Of a stretch of 64,000 nt of DNA, positions 12,485 through 24,993 are shown in pieces. Both the position numbers and the translations under genes were made by a program. How positions within the stretch are numbered: the stretch's first letter is position 1; each line of letters opens with the position of its first letter. The notes under the pieces were generated by a model, which was not told the DNA's origin, ran no database searches, and saw only the letters and a program-made list of their open reading frames with translations. The stretch spans positions 55,764,609-55,828,608 of the forward strand of contig CP136066.1 of assembly GCA_032622095.1 (NCBI GenBank), written 5' to 3'. Source of the DNA: Siphonodentalium dalli (lineage: Eukaryota > Mollusca > Scaphopoda > Gadilida > Siphonodentaliidae).

Positions 12485-12840
12485 TATCATTTACCCCCGC
12501 CCCATGGGTCCATATTTGTACTAACCCTCATGGGACCATATTTTAATTAACCCTGATCAGTTATGGGATCATATTTTATTTAACAATCAAGGCACAATTT
12601 TTATTAACCGTCATGGGACCATATTTTTTAAATTAACCCTCATTGGACCACAAGTCACCATATATTAATTAACCCTCATGGGGCCATATTTCATTTATCC
12701 CTTGTGTGACCATATTTTAAATTACCCTCATCGGACCATATTTTAATTAACTCTCTCTGGATGTGACCATATTTTAATTAACCATCATGGAACCACACGT
12801 GTATTTAATTAACCCTAACGACAGGCTATATTTTCAAAGT
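12485..12840. repeat. ~25-40-bp degenerate tandem repeat
   Basis: About ten spaced copies of ACCATATTTTAATTAACCCT followed by CATGGG(A/G). Spacing is variable, so this is an old minisatellite. No gene is seen in 12230-12485. Confidence 0.8.
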
Positions 12841-12958
12841 TGATATCAGGAGTGCATTACCCGAGGCCATTTTTATATCATCATTAGGCCCTCTTATGTG
12901 TATATTTGTGTATATCTGACCCTGTCGTAGGAGGTGATGGGATAATTGTGATTAAATT

Positions 12959-13300
12959 GTACTCAGTATTTGCGTAATTGGATATACTAAATGTGGTTAT
13001 AAACGTACTCAGTATTTGCGTAATTGGACGGACTAAATGTGATTAAACGTACTCAGTATTTGCGTAATTGGAAGGACTAAATGTGATTAAAACGTACGCA
13101 GTATTTGCGTACTTGGATGTACTAAATGTCATTAAAACGTACTCAGTATTTGCGTACTTGGGTGGATTAAATGTGATTAAAACGTACTCAGTATTGGCGT
13201 ACTTGGGTGCATTAAATGTGATTAAAACGTACTCAGTATTTGCGTAATTGGATGTATACTAAATGTGATTTGAAACTTACTCAGTGTTTGCGTACTTGAA
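12959..13300. repeat. 45-bp minisatellite, eight units
   Basis: Units start ACTCAGTATTTGCGTAATTG at 12961, 13007, 13051, 13096, 13141, 13186, 13231 and 13279; spacings are 46, 44, 45, 45, 45, 45 and 48. The middle units are most alike (spaced exactly 45). There are no unique spacers between the copies. Confidence 0.92.
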
Positions 13301-13520
13301 CCATGTAACGAAGATCGACAATTTTGGCCTTGATTATTATTCTGCATGCTAGTTCATGCACTATTCAGATCACTATTTCACATGAAATTGGAATAAGTAT
13401 TTGCGTACTTGTATGGACTAAATGTGGTGAAGAAACGTATTATTTGCGTACTTGAACCATGTAACGATAATCTTTTGGCCTGATTATTATTCTGCATGCT
13501 ATTTCATACCTCTATTTCAT
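13301..13520. repeat. Higher-order duplication at the minisatellite end
   Basis: The block TTGAACCATGTAACGA...TTGGCC...GATTATTATTCTGCATGCTA occurs at about 13296-13355 and again at about 13452-13505, each after a diverged minisatellite unit. The 82-codon open frame just downstream (13553-13801) has no recognisable features and is not called. Confidence 0.7.
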
Positions 13521-13829
13521 TAGAAATTAGAAAAAAATAACAAAGAAGATACATGGCAGCCGAAAACAATTCAAGAGAACGGAGAAACCAACAGTTTAGT
13601 ATATTTGCGCAGCTGGCAGCGCGTCAACATAATAACGTATCAATCGTCAAGGCGTTCGTCATATCACTATTTGACAATTGGTGTATGGTTATTGCTGTAT
13701 CAAGGCAATGGCCGTTGCATGTTTTAGCGATGCACATTTCAACGAATTGGAACGTATGCGCCCTTAGTGAACACATATCATACGTCACGTATGGTAATTA
13801 AATATTTGAATTAAAATGAAAGGAGCGTA

Positions 13830-13896
13830 CAGAGCGTATATGCTGGTGTTAGAACAAGGATCAGAGCATCCGAGGTGGAAATCATAGTGAGTGGAA

Positions 13897-13993
<97 letters not shown>

Positions 13994-13996
13994 GAT

Positions 13997-14055
<59 letters not shown>

Positions 14056-14330
14056 TAGAGATAGAGATAGAGATAGAGATAGAGATAGAGATAGATAGAT
14101 AGATAGATAGATAACGAGAGAGAACGAGAAAATGATAGATGAAATATAACGGATATTAAAGATACGACACCAGTCCTGTGTAACATTTTGTGTTTGTTTA
14201 TTTTTATCTTATTTATTGTAGTATTAAATTGTTTGAAATTTCCATCGATCTCTTTGTTGTGTACATATTCTAAAATACAGAGGGTGCTATGAGTATATTA
14301 GAATAACTATATTCAATTGTGACATCGATT
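13830..14330. repeat. Single 287-bp-type satellite unit with expanded GA/GATA tract
   Basis: Flanks match the 11.1-kb satellite (AGCATCCGAGGTGGAAATCAT before, GTAACATTTTGTGTTTGTTT after). The GA block has expanded to about 210 bp at 13902-14112, with AGAGAT hexamers at both ends of the second half. No gene is seen in 14330-14900. Confidence 0.85.
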
Positions 14331-14903
14331 GTAGGGAACATGGAGTCGGTGCACACACATAACTGCGACTTACAAATACCGACTTAAGTGCATACTTCAC
14401 GAGACGAAAATCAATATCTACTTCCTATATTTACTTCTTGTGGAGATTTAACGTGTTTTATTATCCATCTCGCTCATAATGTTACATTATACGTGGCAAA
14501 GTTTGCCAACAATCACAACTTGCAAGTGATTGCAGGACACCCTGGGGGCAATATCGTTAATGTTCTATATTTTATCCGTCACTGTTCATAGAACATCTCC
14601 CCATACAATTTGACTAGATTATATATTTGTTGATACTATTTCTGATTACACTTTTGAGTGGTAAGAATGTGTGGGTGGGACAAAAACACAGTCACTTCAT
14701 TGTGCAGATTATCCGGTAACACGAAAAGAGAGTTCCAATCTGTTTTAGATGATATGAGTGGAAAATAGTCAATTTATCCATATTTCGGCTGGGTATTATT
14801 ATAAGCCACCTGGTGAGAAAAGCTAACATTATGTCTTAAGAGTCATACTATATGTGCATGCATTTCATAATGTTTTCTCTTCTGAAAAAAAGCGGCGATC
14901 ACG

Positions 14904-15482
14904 CAGGGGGGGGGGGGGGGGGGGGGGGTGAAAAAATTTCTTCCGGCACGTATGCCGGGGTGGGTGGGTGGTCAAAGCCACCAACAAGCAATTTTTTCCG
15001 CAACTAAACAAAACAATTCCTGCTTGTTTTTAGAGTTTTGGCAATGAGTTGGGCTTCAAAACCACTTTGAATCAGTTTGAATGAGAGAAATAATGTAATT
15101 CTAACTGGTAAACTGACTGCAGGCAGTTATCGTGTTGTATTTTGTTGCAAATTTTGAAATCCAAGATGGCCGCTGGCAGCCATGTTTTTTTTGGCCGAAT
15201 GACCTCAAAATTACTCATTCCTATTTACATGTCCATGTTAACATCCATGATAAATAGTATGCACAGAAATTCATATACAGCTGTTTACAGTGAATTCCCC
15301 CCGCAAATCTCTGTTTTAGTGTTAAAAGGGGGGGGGGGGGTGGGTGTCAAAAAAATGGTCGGAAAAAAACTGCTGAGAACGGAAAAAAAATTGGCGGTGG
15401 GGGTGGGTGGGTAAAAAAAATGATCGAAAGGGAAAAAATGCCATACGTGCCTGAAAACAAATTCCGACCCCCCCCCCCCCTG
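14904..15482. mobile_element. G-tract-ended TIR element, copy 1 (7-bp TSD)
   Basis: Starts CAG plus a 23-G run, then TGAAAAAATTTCTTCCGGCA, and ends GGCATACGTGCC...GACC plus a C run and TG, so the ends are inverted (CAGGGG...CCCCTG with a shared CACGTATG block). The 7-mer GATCACG lies directly outside both ends (14897-14903, 15483-15489). Interior landmarks are AAATCCAAGATGGCCGCTGG and TCATTCCTATTTACATGTCC. Two more copies lie at 37204-37654 (opposite orientation) and 52599-53155. No transposase is encoded. Confidence 0.9.
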
Positions 15483-15769
15483 GATCACGTTGAAATTTTG
15501 AACATATGATGATGTAGGTATCTGGTCCTGACACAGCTCTTCCAACGTTGAAGCACACCACTAGTCTAGACACACGGTGATGATACATCTATATCTAATG
15601 TTGATAATAGTCGACGATTAAATATTTTATAACGGATTTATGTTTCCCTCCTGTATCCAACCCCTGCCCCTAGTGCACGCATTTAAGTTCACAATATTAT
15701 ATTCCATGTATAGCTGATGATCATATAAGTTTGGAGAACATCAGCGACCAATTGTTTTTTTCATGCACT

Positions 15770-16270
15770 TTCGGTGCCATCCCCTCCCTATCAATGACTC
15801 GAATAGGGCCACTTTGGATTCTTTAAACCACATCATTAGACTCCTCGTATCATGGGGATGACTATAATTATAGAACCTTGGTGGAAATTGGCGGCTAAAA
15901 CATTCTTATAAATGTTATTGCCCATCTGCTCCCCATCGCTGACCCAAAAAGACACAAATATGACGCCTTTAAACCACACGATTTTGACCCCCCTCTTCTC
16001 CCCCACCCATGACACGACCAGTGCCACTTTTGGCATTTTTAAACCTCACAGGTTGACTCATCATATCACGGATCTAACTATATACATATACAGGTTTGTT
16101 AGATATTGGCGACTAAACAGATTCTTATCAAATGTATTGCCCTTCCACATGAGTCACCATATCTGACCCAATCGGTGCCAATTTGGTGTCTTTAAACCAC
16201 ACGATTAGATTCATGGATTAGAATATGTTTCAATTGGGTGGAAATCGGCGCTAAAATATTCGATGACTGA
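15770..16270. repeat. ~180-bp degenerate tandem repeat
   Basis: Three to four units share the pattern TCGGTGCCA(T/A), CCACTTT(T)GG, TTTAAACCACA(C), ATTAGA(C/T)TC, GGTGGAAATTGGCGGCTAAA and CATTCTTATAAATGT. They are very diverged. No gene is seen in 15490-15770. Confidence 0.6.
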
Positions 16271-17732
16271 AACATTCACCTGATACAGTACAATAATATT
16301 TACTTCAACTTCTTGATTTATTCTAGTTCACGTCATTAAATGCAACGCATGAGAATCGCCCACTAAGTTAACTGTTAAAAGAGCATACCGTATACGCGAA
16401 TTTATCGTGAAAACAAATCAGCGACCCCACCTCCCACCAAAACCCTCAATTCTTTATAGTTCTGGGGCCTGTTTCATGAAGCAAGGTCATAAGATTATCT
16501 TAAGATGGACTTAATCTAAGATCTAAGGTGGATCTTATGATGTAACTTTTCCGTCTCAAGAACGCGTTTCACAAACAAGATTAAGTCCTACTTAAGTAGT
16601 AAGTTAAGTTCCCGCTCATTTAGACTGGGAGACAATTTTCTACAGTCCGGAAAGAAAAAATGTGGGCTTGTGCAATCTGTATGTATGGCATTGAGAGGTT
16701 ATCGAGAAAGAGCCGAGTCCGAGTTGACATTATTGTGTGACTGGGATGCTGGATAGCGGCTGGGGTGGGGTGGGCGAATCAGCGCATGTATCTTAGTGTC
16801 TATAGTCAAGGCATGGCCTTATATTCGCATATGGATCTTAGACTTGTATGAGTTCCACGATGTGCATTCGAACATGAGTACATCGCAGGCTCTTAAAATG
16901 ACGAGCTTTGCGTTTACTGACGAGTGGCGGTGTCAGAAATAAGACAATATAATTATATGGATCGATGCATAACTGCGACCATGCATTCACACCGAGTTAA
17001 TCAACTGAGAGCAATGATCAGGCGGCGATTTTTTTTATGTGAGCCGACATAACTCGTATATTATCGACCACCGCTCTCTACGTGTAGCAATAATAAAAAT
17101 AAATCGGCGATGTCATCAGGACACACATAGGTCATTTTTCGATTCAAAGGGAAATGAAAAATATTTGTTAGAGTAACTTTTTAATTATTTTTATGCAGAT
17201 GTTTCATGTGGTTGTCATACCATGGATATATATATAAAACTACGTTTCGTTAGCACACTCGTATTAAGGGGTGTCATCGTTACGGGTGTGTATATCATAT
17301 ATACAGTATGCTGTACAACGGTTATCCCACCCCTGCAAAAAAGAACATGACAAAAATTTGGACAGCCTTGAAAATCACGACATATGGGCGTGGGCATAAA
17401 CTCAATAAAAATAATATTCTCTATAGAAAATTTGTCACTATTTCTAAAACATATTTTGATAAAGAGCGTTTATGTTACCTTTCCTATATGACATATCTGC
17501 TTTGTAAACAGCCGACGGAAATTTGAAAGAGGAAAGAATCAACACATTAATTGACCTCATTTTACCCCCATCTCCCACACACACATGAATAACATAGAGG
17601 AGATTGTGAGATTTGAGCTAGACATAATTCTTATCAAAAGTTTAATTCGTGGGTAATACAATTTTATAATATATATTATCTATAGGTCACATACACAGCT
17701 GATAATTGACTATATCCTACATTCGACGAGGC

Positions 17733-18149
17733 TCGGGGTGGCTAGTTGGTCTCTGTGGGGAGGGGGTGGTACATCGTGCAATTTCCAACTGCAGCCGCCC
17801 CTTAATTGAACCGGGCCAAACTTCCATGTTCGCGAAATGCCATGTTCACCACACACGTTTGATTTAAACTTTCCGATTGGTATCTCAAATATTCCAATAT
17901 TTCGAAATTTCTAACCTGACGACCTAAAGTTGGTGATTTTCGATTGGTGCTGTTTGTCTAAAACAACATATTCCTTTAGTTAGAAATTCACACAATTGAA
18001 ACCTATATATAGTGTACGATTAATGTTCTTGTCAGGCATGAAATTTCCAATTGCTAAACATTTTGACCAAAGTGTGTGTGTGTGGTGGGGGGGGGGGGGG
18101 GGGGGGGGGGGGGGTAGACAACACACAAACCCCATTCGCACGTCCCTGA
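17733..18149 (+). mobile_element. hAT-type MITE, diverged copy with 28-G run
   Basis: Same family as 51066-51533. It shares GTGGCTAG near the left end, CAATTTCCAACTGCAGC..CCCC, then ATGAAATTTCCAATTGC.AAACATTTTGACCAAAG, and ends GCACGTCCCTG. The G run at 18087-18114 replaces the shorter GGGGG of the relative. No matching 8-bp duplication could be read, so the ends have decayed. Confidence 0.6.
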
Positions 18150-18192
18150 TGATAAGTCTGTATTCTGAATTGTTTTTACCAAATTAACTCTA

Positions 18193-18361
18193 TGGTTATA
18201 CGGTGGGGGGGGGGGGGGTGCCCTCTCCAAACTTTGGTTTTGGAATGTTTGAGGTACCAGTTGGAATGTTTACACCCACAGATAATTTGGTGTTGTTTAA
18301 GGGGGTGAAGTTGGACATTTCGAGGCGAACACCCCCTCTCACTCGGTAGCCACGACCCTGT
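18193..18361 (-). mobile_element. Short hAT-type MITE fragment
   Basis: Read on the minus strand it starts CAGGGTCGTGGCTACCGAGT, which matches the CAGGGACGTGGCTAG terminus at 51066. It continues GAGGGGGTGTTCGCCTCG..ATGTCCAACTTCACCCCC and ends in a G/C homopolymer. It is an internally deleted relative. Confidence 0.55.
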
Positions 18362-19044
18362 ATACCAGACGACGAATTGCCCACACAGACAAAGTACAGA
18401 TATCTCCGTAATTGCAAAATAACATAGGCCGTCATACGTGTGATCGATATGCCACTTATCACGTGGGTCTTAACTTTAAGATTATCTTATGACACCTCAC
18501 AGCAGTCTTAAAGTTAAGACCAAAGTTAAGACCATCTTAAGTTAAGACCTTGTTCGTGAAACGCACTTATGACTGAAGTTTGAACTTATGACCATCTTAA
18601 GTCCCAACTATGTCATAAGTTGCTTTCATGAAACAGGGCCCTGATTGACATTATGTTAACACACGGATAGTGTGTCAATATAATTTATGAATGCATGTTT
18701 TTATATCTTCAAGTTAATATGTAAATAAAGTTATTTAAAAAAACATTCACCTCATTAACAAACACTTTTTTCCTGTAAAGTAGAGATAACGTATGATGTA
18801 GTAATGTTGGCAAATAAGTTAGGATTTAGCCACAGGGCCCGCCTGACCAAAATCGTTCATTTCTGGAAAAAAGTCACTGATGGCTATCGTTCATCGTCGA
18901 TTTGCCAATAGCCACCACCGATGACGTTATTTTTCGCTATCATTTTCGTTAACAAAATATATATTTCTCCTTCAAATAAATTCTGTTTCAGCTTGGTCTA
19001 CCGTGGGTATGGGCACACGACCACTGTTGGCGTTTTGGTCGCTG

Positions 19045-19144
19045 NNNNNNNNNNNNNNNNNNNNNNNNNNNNNNNNNNNNNNNNNNNNNNNNNNNNNNNN
19101 NNNNNNNNNNNNNNNNNNNNNNNNNNNNNNNNNNNNNNNNNNNN
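19045..19144. other. 100-N assembly gap
   Basis: Exactly 100 Ns, the conventional placeholder for a gap of unknown size. It sits at the left edge of a 180-bp satellite array, so array length here is unknown and the junction is unreliable. Confidence 0.99.
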
Positions 19145-20037
19145 ATTTTATCGGATTTTGAGGGGTTAATAACACCGGCCGGAGTCGAGCGAGCGAGTAA
19201 AATTTTGTAGGTTGACCTCGTGGGGTATGTCGCTACGTTATAACGTCGAGATATTGTGTCCACGGGCACTTGGGGCCACCCGGGCGGTCCCGGGCTGTCC
19301 CAATGTTATTTTTGTTTATAAACCATTTTGTTGGATTTTGAGGGGTTAATAACACCGGCCGGGGTCGAGCGAGCGAGTAACATTTTCTAGGTTGACCTCA
19401 TGGGGTATGTCGCTACGTTATAACGTCGACATATTGTGTCCACGGGCACGTGGGGCCACCCGGGCGGTCCCGGGCGGTCCCAATGTTCTTTTTGTCTATA
19501 TACCATTTTGTCGGATTTTGAGGGGTTAATAACGCCGGCCGGGGTCGAGCGAGGGAGTAACATTTTGTAGGTTGACCTCGTGGGGTATGTCGCTATGTTA
19601 TAACGTCGAGATATAGTGTCCACGGGCCCATGGGGCCGCCCGGGCGGTCCCGGGCGGTTCCAAGGTTCTTTTGTTTATACACTATTTTACCGGAATTTGA
19701 GGGGTTAATAACATCGGCCGTGGACGCGTTCAACGAGTCAATACATGGAATTAACACTCAGTTGTATTGCACTTATTGCACTACCGAGAATCACCAAAAT
19801 AATCTGTCTGAACACACACGAAGACACCAGTAATCACCCAGGCTATTTTAGCCAATATCGGCATTTGTGGGGTTAATATGACCGGCCGGAGACGAGCGAG
19901 CGAGTAAATTTTTCTATGTTGCCCTCAGGTGGCATGTCGCTACGTTATACCGTCGAGATATTGTGTCCACGGGCTCGTTGTGCCGCCCGGGCGGTCCCGG
20001 GCGGTCCCGGGCGGTCCCGGGTGGTCCCCGGGCGGTA
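19145..20037. repeat. 180-bp satellite array, right-hand fragment
   Basis: Monomers start around TTTGAGGGGTTAATAACACC at 19157, 19337, 19517 and ~19696. They contain GGCCGGRGTCGAGCGAGCGA, a ATATTGTGTCCACGGGC block and one or more copies of CCCGGGCGGT. The last two units are diverged and match 29744-30163 almost base for base, including the same terminal GGTAATTAGTCACACCC. Confidence 0.93.
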
Positions 20038-20797
20038 ATTAGTCACACCCAGCGGGTGTAATTGTGTTGATTTCGACAGCAACTGCTTGTCTGAAGATAG
20101 CCGCGGCAGCTGTTTGAATGTGTTGATATCAATTAGCAGTAAAACGGTATCGCAATTGTTATATTGTATACATTAACCACTTCACAATAATCAGAAGACA
20201 TATTGGCGGATTTAAACCGAAACTGTGTTTTCATAACACTTGGGGAAGACGAACAGGTAATCTCGTGACAACAGCGGAGATTTGCGATGAGGTTTCCGTG
20301 TTTTTGTTGCAATCGAAAATGGTCGTAATCCCAAAATCTTCTTGGTGCTAGACAATAACGATCAAGATGACGAAGAGAGTATTTGTGATATTGGAAACCC
20401 GTGTACTTAATTTGCTTACCGACCAATCACACGATATTACGTTATGGGGTAGATTATATATAATCGTGTGTGAATTAAAAATAAAATATAATTTTAAATA
20501 TCTTAAAATCATGCGACCACGTATTCGATTCACGCTTCCATCCATGGTGCTGTATCCGGTTCCGTCTGCTCTACTGAAGCTGAAGGTTGAGTCAATATAT
20601 TTTATATGACCATATTACATATTATATATTTTCTTTATTTGCTCCACATATGGAGAGTATGATGACCTCCATCACCGGGAATAATGTTTTCAGTCCTTGC
20701 CCAAAAGGTCGTGGGTTGGGTTGCAATATGGGGAGGTACTTTGACCATGCAGGAAAATCATATTATACATGTCCAGTTGACATCAGATGTCTTAAAA
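20038..20797. other. No feature recognised
   Basis: Unique-looking sequence after the satellite terminus. Open frames on both strands at 20133-20838 show no domain, splice or composition evidence and are not called. Confidence 0.5.
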
Positions 20798-21024
20798 GGG
20801 CACTAATTATTAATAAAATAAAAACATTAATTATATAACCAAAATTGTTGAAATCTAATCGGTGAAAATTGAAACATGTGGGTAAAATTGGCCCATGGCG
20901 TGTCAAGAGAAAAGGGCACTAAGTATTGGTAAAATAAAATAATTAAATTTATAACCAAAATTGTTGCAATCTGATCGGTGAGAATTGAAACATGTGGGTA
21001 AAATTAGCCCACAGCGTGTCAAGA
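20798..21024. repeat. Tandem duplication, two ~113-bp units
   Basis: AAAAGGGCACTAA.TATT.. through AACCAAAATTGTTG(A/C)AATCT, ATCGGTGA(A/G)AATTGAAACA and GGCGTGTCAAGAG is repeated once. A partial third begins around 21035 (GACTTCAGACGACTTAAAGG resembles the segment preceding the first unit). Confidence 0.85.
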
Positions 21025-21229
21025 GTTATAGATGCTGTTGACTTCAGACGACTTAAAGGGGCAAATACGATCAATAAACGCTCTGTATTGGTCGTAATAT
21101 GATAATATTCCAGGCATGTATAAATTGGTGCGTTAGATTAGACTAGTCGAACCTTAAATAGTGACTTTTCAATTTTCTATAAGTGGAGATAGACCTGCGA
21201 ACAAATATATGTGATCTGATTTGGTTTGT

Positions 21230-21273
21230 GGGGGGGGGGGGGGGGGGGGGGGGTAACGTCCCCCCCCCCCCCC
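21230..21273. repeat. G(24) and C(14) homopolymer pair
   Basis: A 24-base G run followed after TAACGT by a 14-base C run. The pair could form a hairpin or quadruplex. Immediately after it comes a truncated Helitron-like 3' end (GGCCAGTGGCGGGC...CTAG at 21301-21304). Confidence 0.9.
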
Positions 21274-21304
21274 GAACGCGGCCAGTGGCGGGCTAACCTG
21301 CTAG

Positions 21305-22935
21305 TCTATCTATCTAAACTATATATTTTGAGACTTCGTATATATGTGGTGTGTGTGTGTGTACTTCATAGAATCCAAAACGCGTGTACAGATTGAGATC
21401 AAATTTCGTATGTAAGTGTAAAATACCACCGACACCGCCGTATGTCGTGTTTTCGAGAAGCTCTGAGCACCCTTTATCCACTCCAAATCACAGCAAAGGC
21501 ACTTCGGGGGTTAAGGCAATAACGCTCTTTATCTATATCTTATACGGATGTTTTAACAATTAACGCTCTTTATTGCAATGGACGTGGCTAAACGATACCC
21601 CATGCGTCCGATGCGGATTCCAATGGACGTGGCTAAACGACTGACCCCATGCGTCCGAAATACGGATGCGGACGAAATGCAACTAAAAAGGCAAAATTGA
21701 TCTAAGAGCTCGAAATATTATGCAGAGGGATTTCACGACGGGATTAATTGACTGTCCGCTCTGAAGTTTAGGACGGGGAGGACGGGTACCATGAATTAAC
21801 TCATTGAAAAACAAAGAATGCGTTATCTCGCAAACGGGTGGAGCTATCGACTTGAAATTTGCTATGTGAATGTATCTTGCCCCGGGATACAAATTTTATC
21901 GGGTCGCCGAGTCCGTGCGACGCCAGCTTCGCGCATGCGCAGACGAGATCTCGGAAACCGGTGGAGCTATCGACTTGAAATTTGGTATGTGAATGTATCT
22001 TGCCCCGGGTACGAATTTTATCGGGTCGCCGAGCCCATGCGACGCAAGCTTCGCGCATGCGCAGACCAGATCTCGGAAACGGGGTGGAGCTATCGACTTG
22101 AAATTTGGTTAAATTAAAAAAATGTCATGTTTCTGAAACAAAGCCATGAGACGAATGCGCGCGCTTTGTTTTTACAGTATATAGTTATATACCGAAATCA
22201 TCCCAGATAATCACGAATATAGCATCAGATTTCTCCCCAGATATACCGTTATAAAGCTACTGGAATCTGCCAATCTACTATATAATTTGAGACTTCCGTA
22301 TATATATATATATGTGTGTGTATATATATGTGTGTGTATATATGTGGGTACTTCATAGAATCGAAAACGCGTGTAGGAACGGGCATCCCCACGGCAATGT
22401 CGGCTTATATGACATCTTTACTACACATGACAGCCGATGGACAATTGGTCTCTATATATATATGTACCAAAATTACGCCGCGTTGGTGACTGGGAAATTC
22501 CAGGGAATGCCGATTGAGCTCAAACTTGCTACCTACGGGAAGTGTCATATATATGAGTGTGTCCTTTATAGACTCGAACCGATTGAGCTCAAACTTGCTA
22601 AATATTGACTGGGAAATTCCAGGGAATGCCGATTGAGCTCAAACTTGCTACCTACGGGAAGTGTCATATATATGTGTGTGTCCTTTATAGACTCGAACCG
22701 ATTGAGCTCAAACTTGCTAAATACGGGAAGTGTCATGGACGGGTTCATTGAAAAACCCAAAAAATCGGGGTAAAATTGAAAAACAAAATTAAAAAGGCAC
22801 AATTAATTAAAAAATTAAAAAGGCACAATTAACTCATTGAAAAACAAAAAAATTAACTCATTGAAAAACAAAAAATTAAATTAAAAATTGTCATTGTTTC
22901 TGACTATTGCCGCCAGTGGCGGGCTAACCTGCTAG
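21305..22935 (+). mobile_element. Helitron-like unit A
   Basis: Begins TC immediately after the CTAG of a preceding truncated end and finishes with the hairpin CCGCC-AGT-GGCGG, a 9-base spacer GCTAACCTG and CTAG. These are the hallmarks of Helitron ends (5' TC, 3' stem-loop then CTRR). It has no Rep/helicase frame, so it is non-autonomous. The interior has three ~123-bp repeats (GGTGGAGCTATCGACTTGAA; 21838, 21961, 22084) and a second internal copy of the 5' end near 22262. Its last ~440 bp match unit C. Confidence 0.75.
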
Positions 22936-22964
22936 TCTTCTATACTATATATTTTGAGACTTCG

Positions 22965-23002
<38 letters not shown>

Positions 23003-24016
23003 ATAGAATCCAAAACGCGTGTACATATTGAGCTCAAACTTCCTATGTAAGTGTCAAATCACACCGACACGACCGTGGTCGCGGTTTAGAGAAGCTCAGA
23101 GCACCCGTTCTCCAATCTCAAATCACCGCAAAGGCACGGCGTGGGTTAATCAAGTGATTATTTAATGAGCGTTTGTTTTTGACGCATCTCTATAAAGAGC
23201 GTCTGTTTCCCATTCAACGTTATTGGCATCTGCAGAGTTATACGGGAACGTTATCGCTCGAAATTTATTCCCTGCGAGCACGGATGGCGCGCTTTGTTTT
23301 TACAGTATATACCTTTGGTATATACCGAAATCATCCCAGATAATCACGAATATAGCATCAGATTTCTCCCCAGATATACCGTTATAAAGCTACTGGAATC
23401 TGCCAATCTACTATTAATATGTGTGTATATATGTGGGTACTTCATAGAATCGAAAACGCGTGTAGGAACGGGCATCCCCACGGCAATGTCGGCAAATATA
23501 TATGAGTGTGTCCTTTATAGACTCGAACCGATTGAGCTCAAACTTGCTAAATATTTACTGAGAAATTCCAGGCAATGCCGATTGAGCTCAAACTTGCTAC
23601 CTACGGGAAGTGTCATATATATGTGTGTGTCCTTTATAGACTCGAACCGATTGAGCTCAAACTTGCTAAATACGGGAAGTGTCATGGACGGGTTTATTGA
23701 AAAACAAAAAAAAATCGGGTAAAATTGAAAAACAAAATTAAAAAGGCACAATTAACTCCTTGAAAAACCAAAAAAAATCGGGGGTAACATTTAAAAACAA
23801 AAAATTCGATTAAAAAATTAAAAAAGCACAATTAACTCATTGAAAAACAAAATAATTAACTCATTGAAAAACAAAAAATTAAATAAAAATTGTCATGTTT
23901 CTGACTATTGCTGAAATTTGCTGCAAATGCAGCACAAGTGTCTCGGAACCTGTTGCAATTGCTTTTTCGAACAAAGCCATGGGACGAATGCCGCCAGTGG
24001 CGGGCTAACCTGCTAG
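22936..24016 (+). mobile_element. Helitron-like unit B
   Basis: Starts TCTTCTATACTATATATTTT directly at the CTAG of unit A and ends with the CCGCCAGTGGCGG hairpin and CTAG (24013-24016). Length 1081 bp. The interior includes CATAGAATCCAAAACGCGTG and repeated GATTGAGCTCAAACTTGCTA blocks. Nearly identical to unit D (1078 bp). Confidence 0.78.
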
Positions 24017-24933
24017 TCTATCTATACTATATATTTTGAGACTTCGTATATATGTGTGTGTGTACTTCATAGAATCCAAAACGCGTGTACAGATTGAGCT
24101 CAAACTTCCTATGTAAGTGTCAAATCCCACCGACACGACCGTGGTCGCAGTTTAGAAAAGCTCAGAGCACCCGTTCTCCAATCTCAAATCACCGTAAAGG
24201 CACGGCGTGGGTTAATCAAGTGATTATTTAATGAGCGTTTGTTTTTGACGCATCTCTATAAAGAGCGTCTGTTTGCCATTCAACGCTATTTGCATCTGCA
24301 GAGAGATATACGGAACATACATTAAATTTAAAAAACATTTGTTTCTGACCAACCCTGCGAGCACGGATGGCGCGCTTTGTTTTTACAGTATATACTTATA
24401 TACCGAAATCATCCCAGATAATCACGAATATAGCATCAGATTTCTCCCCAGATATACCGTTATAAAAAGCTACTGGAATCTGCCAATCTACGGGAAATTC
24501 CAGGGAATGCCGATTGAGCTCAAACTTGCTACCCACGGGAAGTGTCATATATATGAGTGTGTCCTTTATAGACTCGAACCGATTGAGCTCAAACTTGCTA
24601 AATATTGACTGGGAAATTCCAGGGAATGCCGATTGAGCTCAAACTTGCTACCTACGGGAAGTGTCATATATATGTGTGTGTCCTTTATAGACTCGAACCG
24701 ATTGAGCTCAAACTTGCTAAATACGGGAAGTGTCATGGACGGGTTCATTGAAAAACCAAAAAAATCGGGTAAAATTGAAAAACAAAATTAAAAAGGCACA
24801 ATTAATTAAAAAATTAAAAAGGCACAATTAACTCATTGAAAAACAAAAAAATTAACTCATTGAAAAACAAAAAATTAAATTAAAAATTGTCATGTTTCTG
24901 ACTATTGCCGCCAGTGGCGGGCTAACCTGCTAG
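24017..24933 (+). mobile_element. Helitron-like unit C
   Basis: 917 bp, TC start abutting unit B and CTAG end at 24930-24933. The 5' ~580 bp match unit E and the 3' ~440 bp match unit A. No coding capacity. Confidence 0.78.
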
Positions 24934-24962
24934 TCTTCTATACTATATATTTTGAGACTTCG

Positions 24963-24993
<31 letters not shown>

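Larger units (their letters stand above)
16464..18643. mobile_element. 2.2-kb TIR element (GGGCCTGTTTCATGAA ends)
   Basis: The left end reads GGGGCCTGTTTCATGAAGCA and the right end, reverse complemented, GGGCCCTGTTTCATGAAAGC. The arms continue for ~150 bp with shared subterminal words: TCTTAAGATGG and GCGTTTCAC(A/G)AACAAG(A/G)T. I could not read a clear target-site duplication, so the pair might be two ends brought together. The interior has no transposase frame and contains two copies of another family (17733-18149, 18193-18361). Confidence 0.65.

Noticed and set aside
12959-13300. CRISPR-like array of 45-bp repeats
   Set aside because: The repeats are contiguous, without unique spacers, and the context is animal DNA.
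13785-14186. Open frames over the second GA tract, both strands
   Set aside because: Dinucleotide and hexanucleotide repeat translations only.
15142-15588. Overlapping frames over the G-tract element
   Set aside because: They translate poly-G/poly-C runs and the non-coding interior of a MITE; the same frames are broken in its other copies.
18921-19269. Open frames running through the N gap
   Set aside because: The unknown bases produce artificial open frames.
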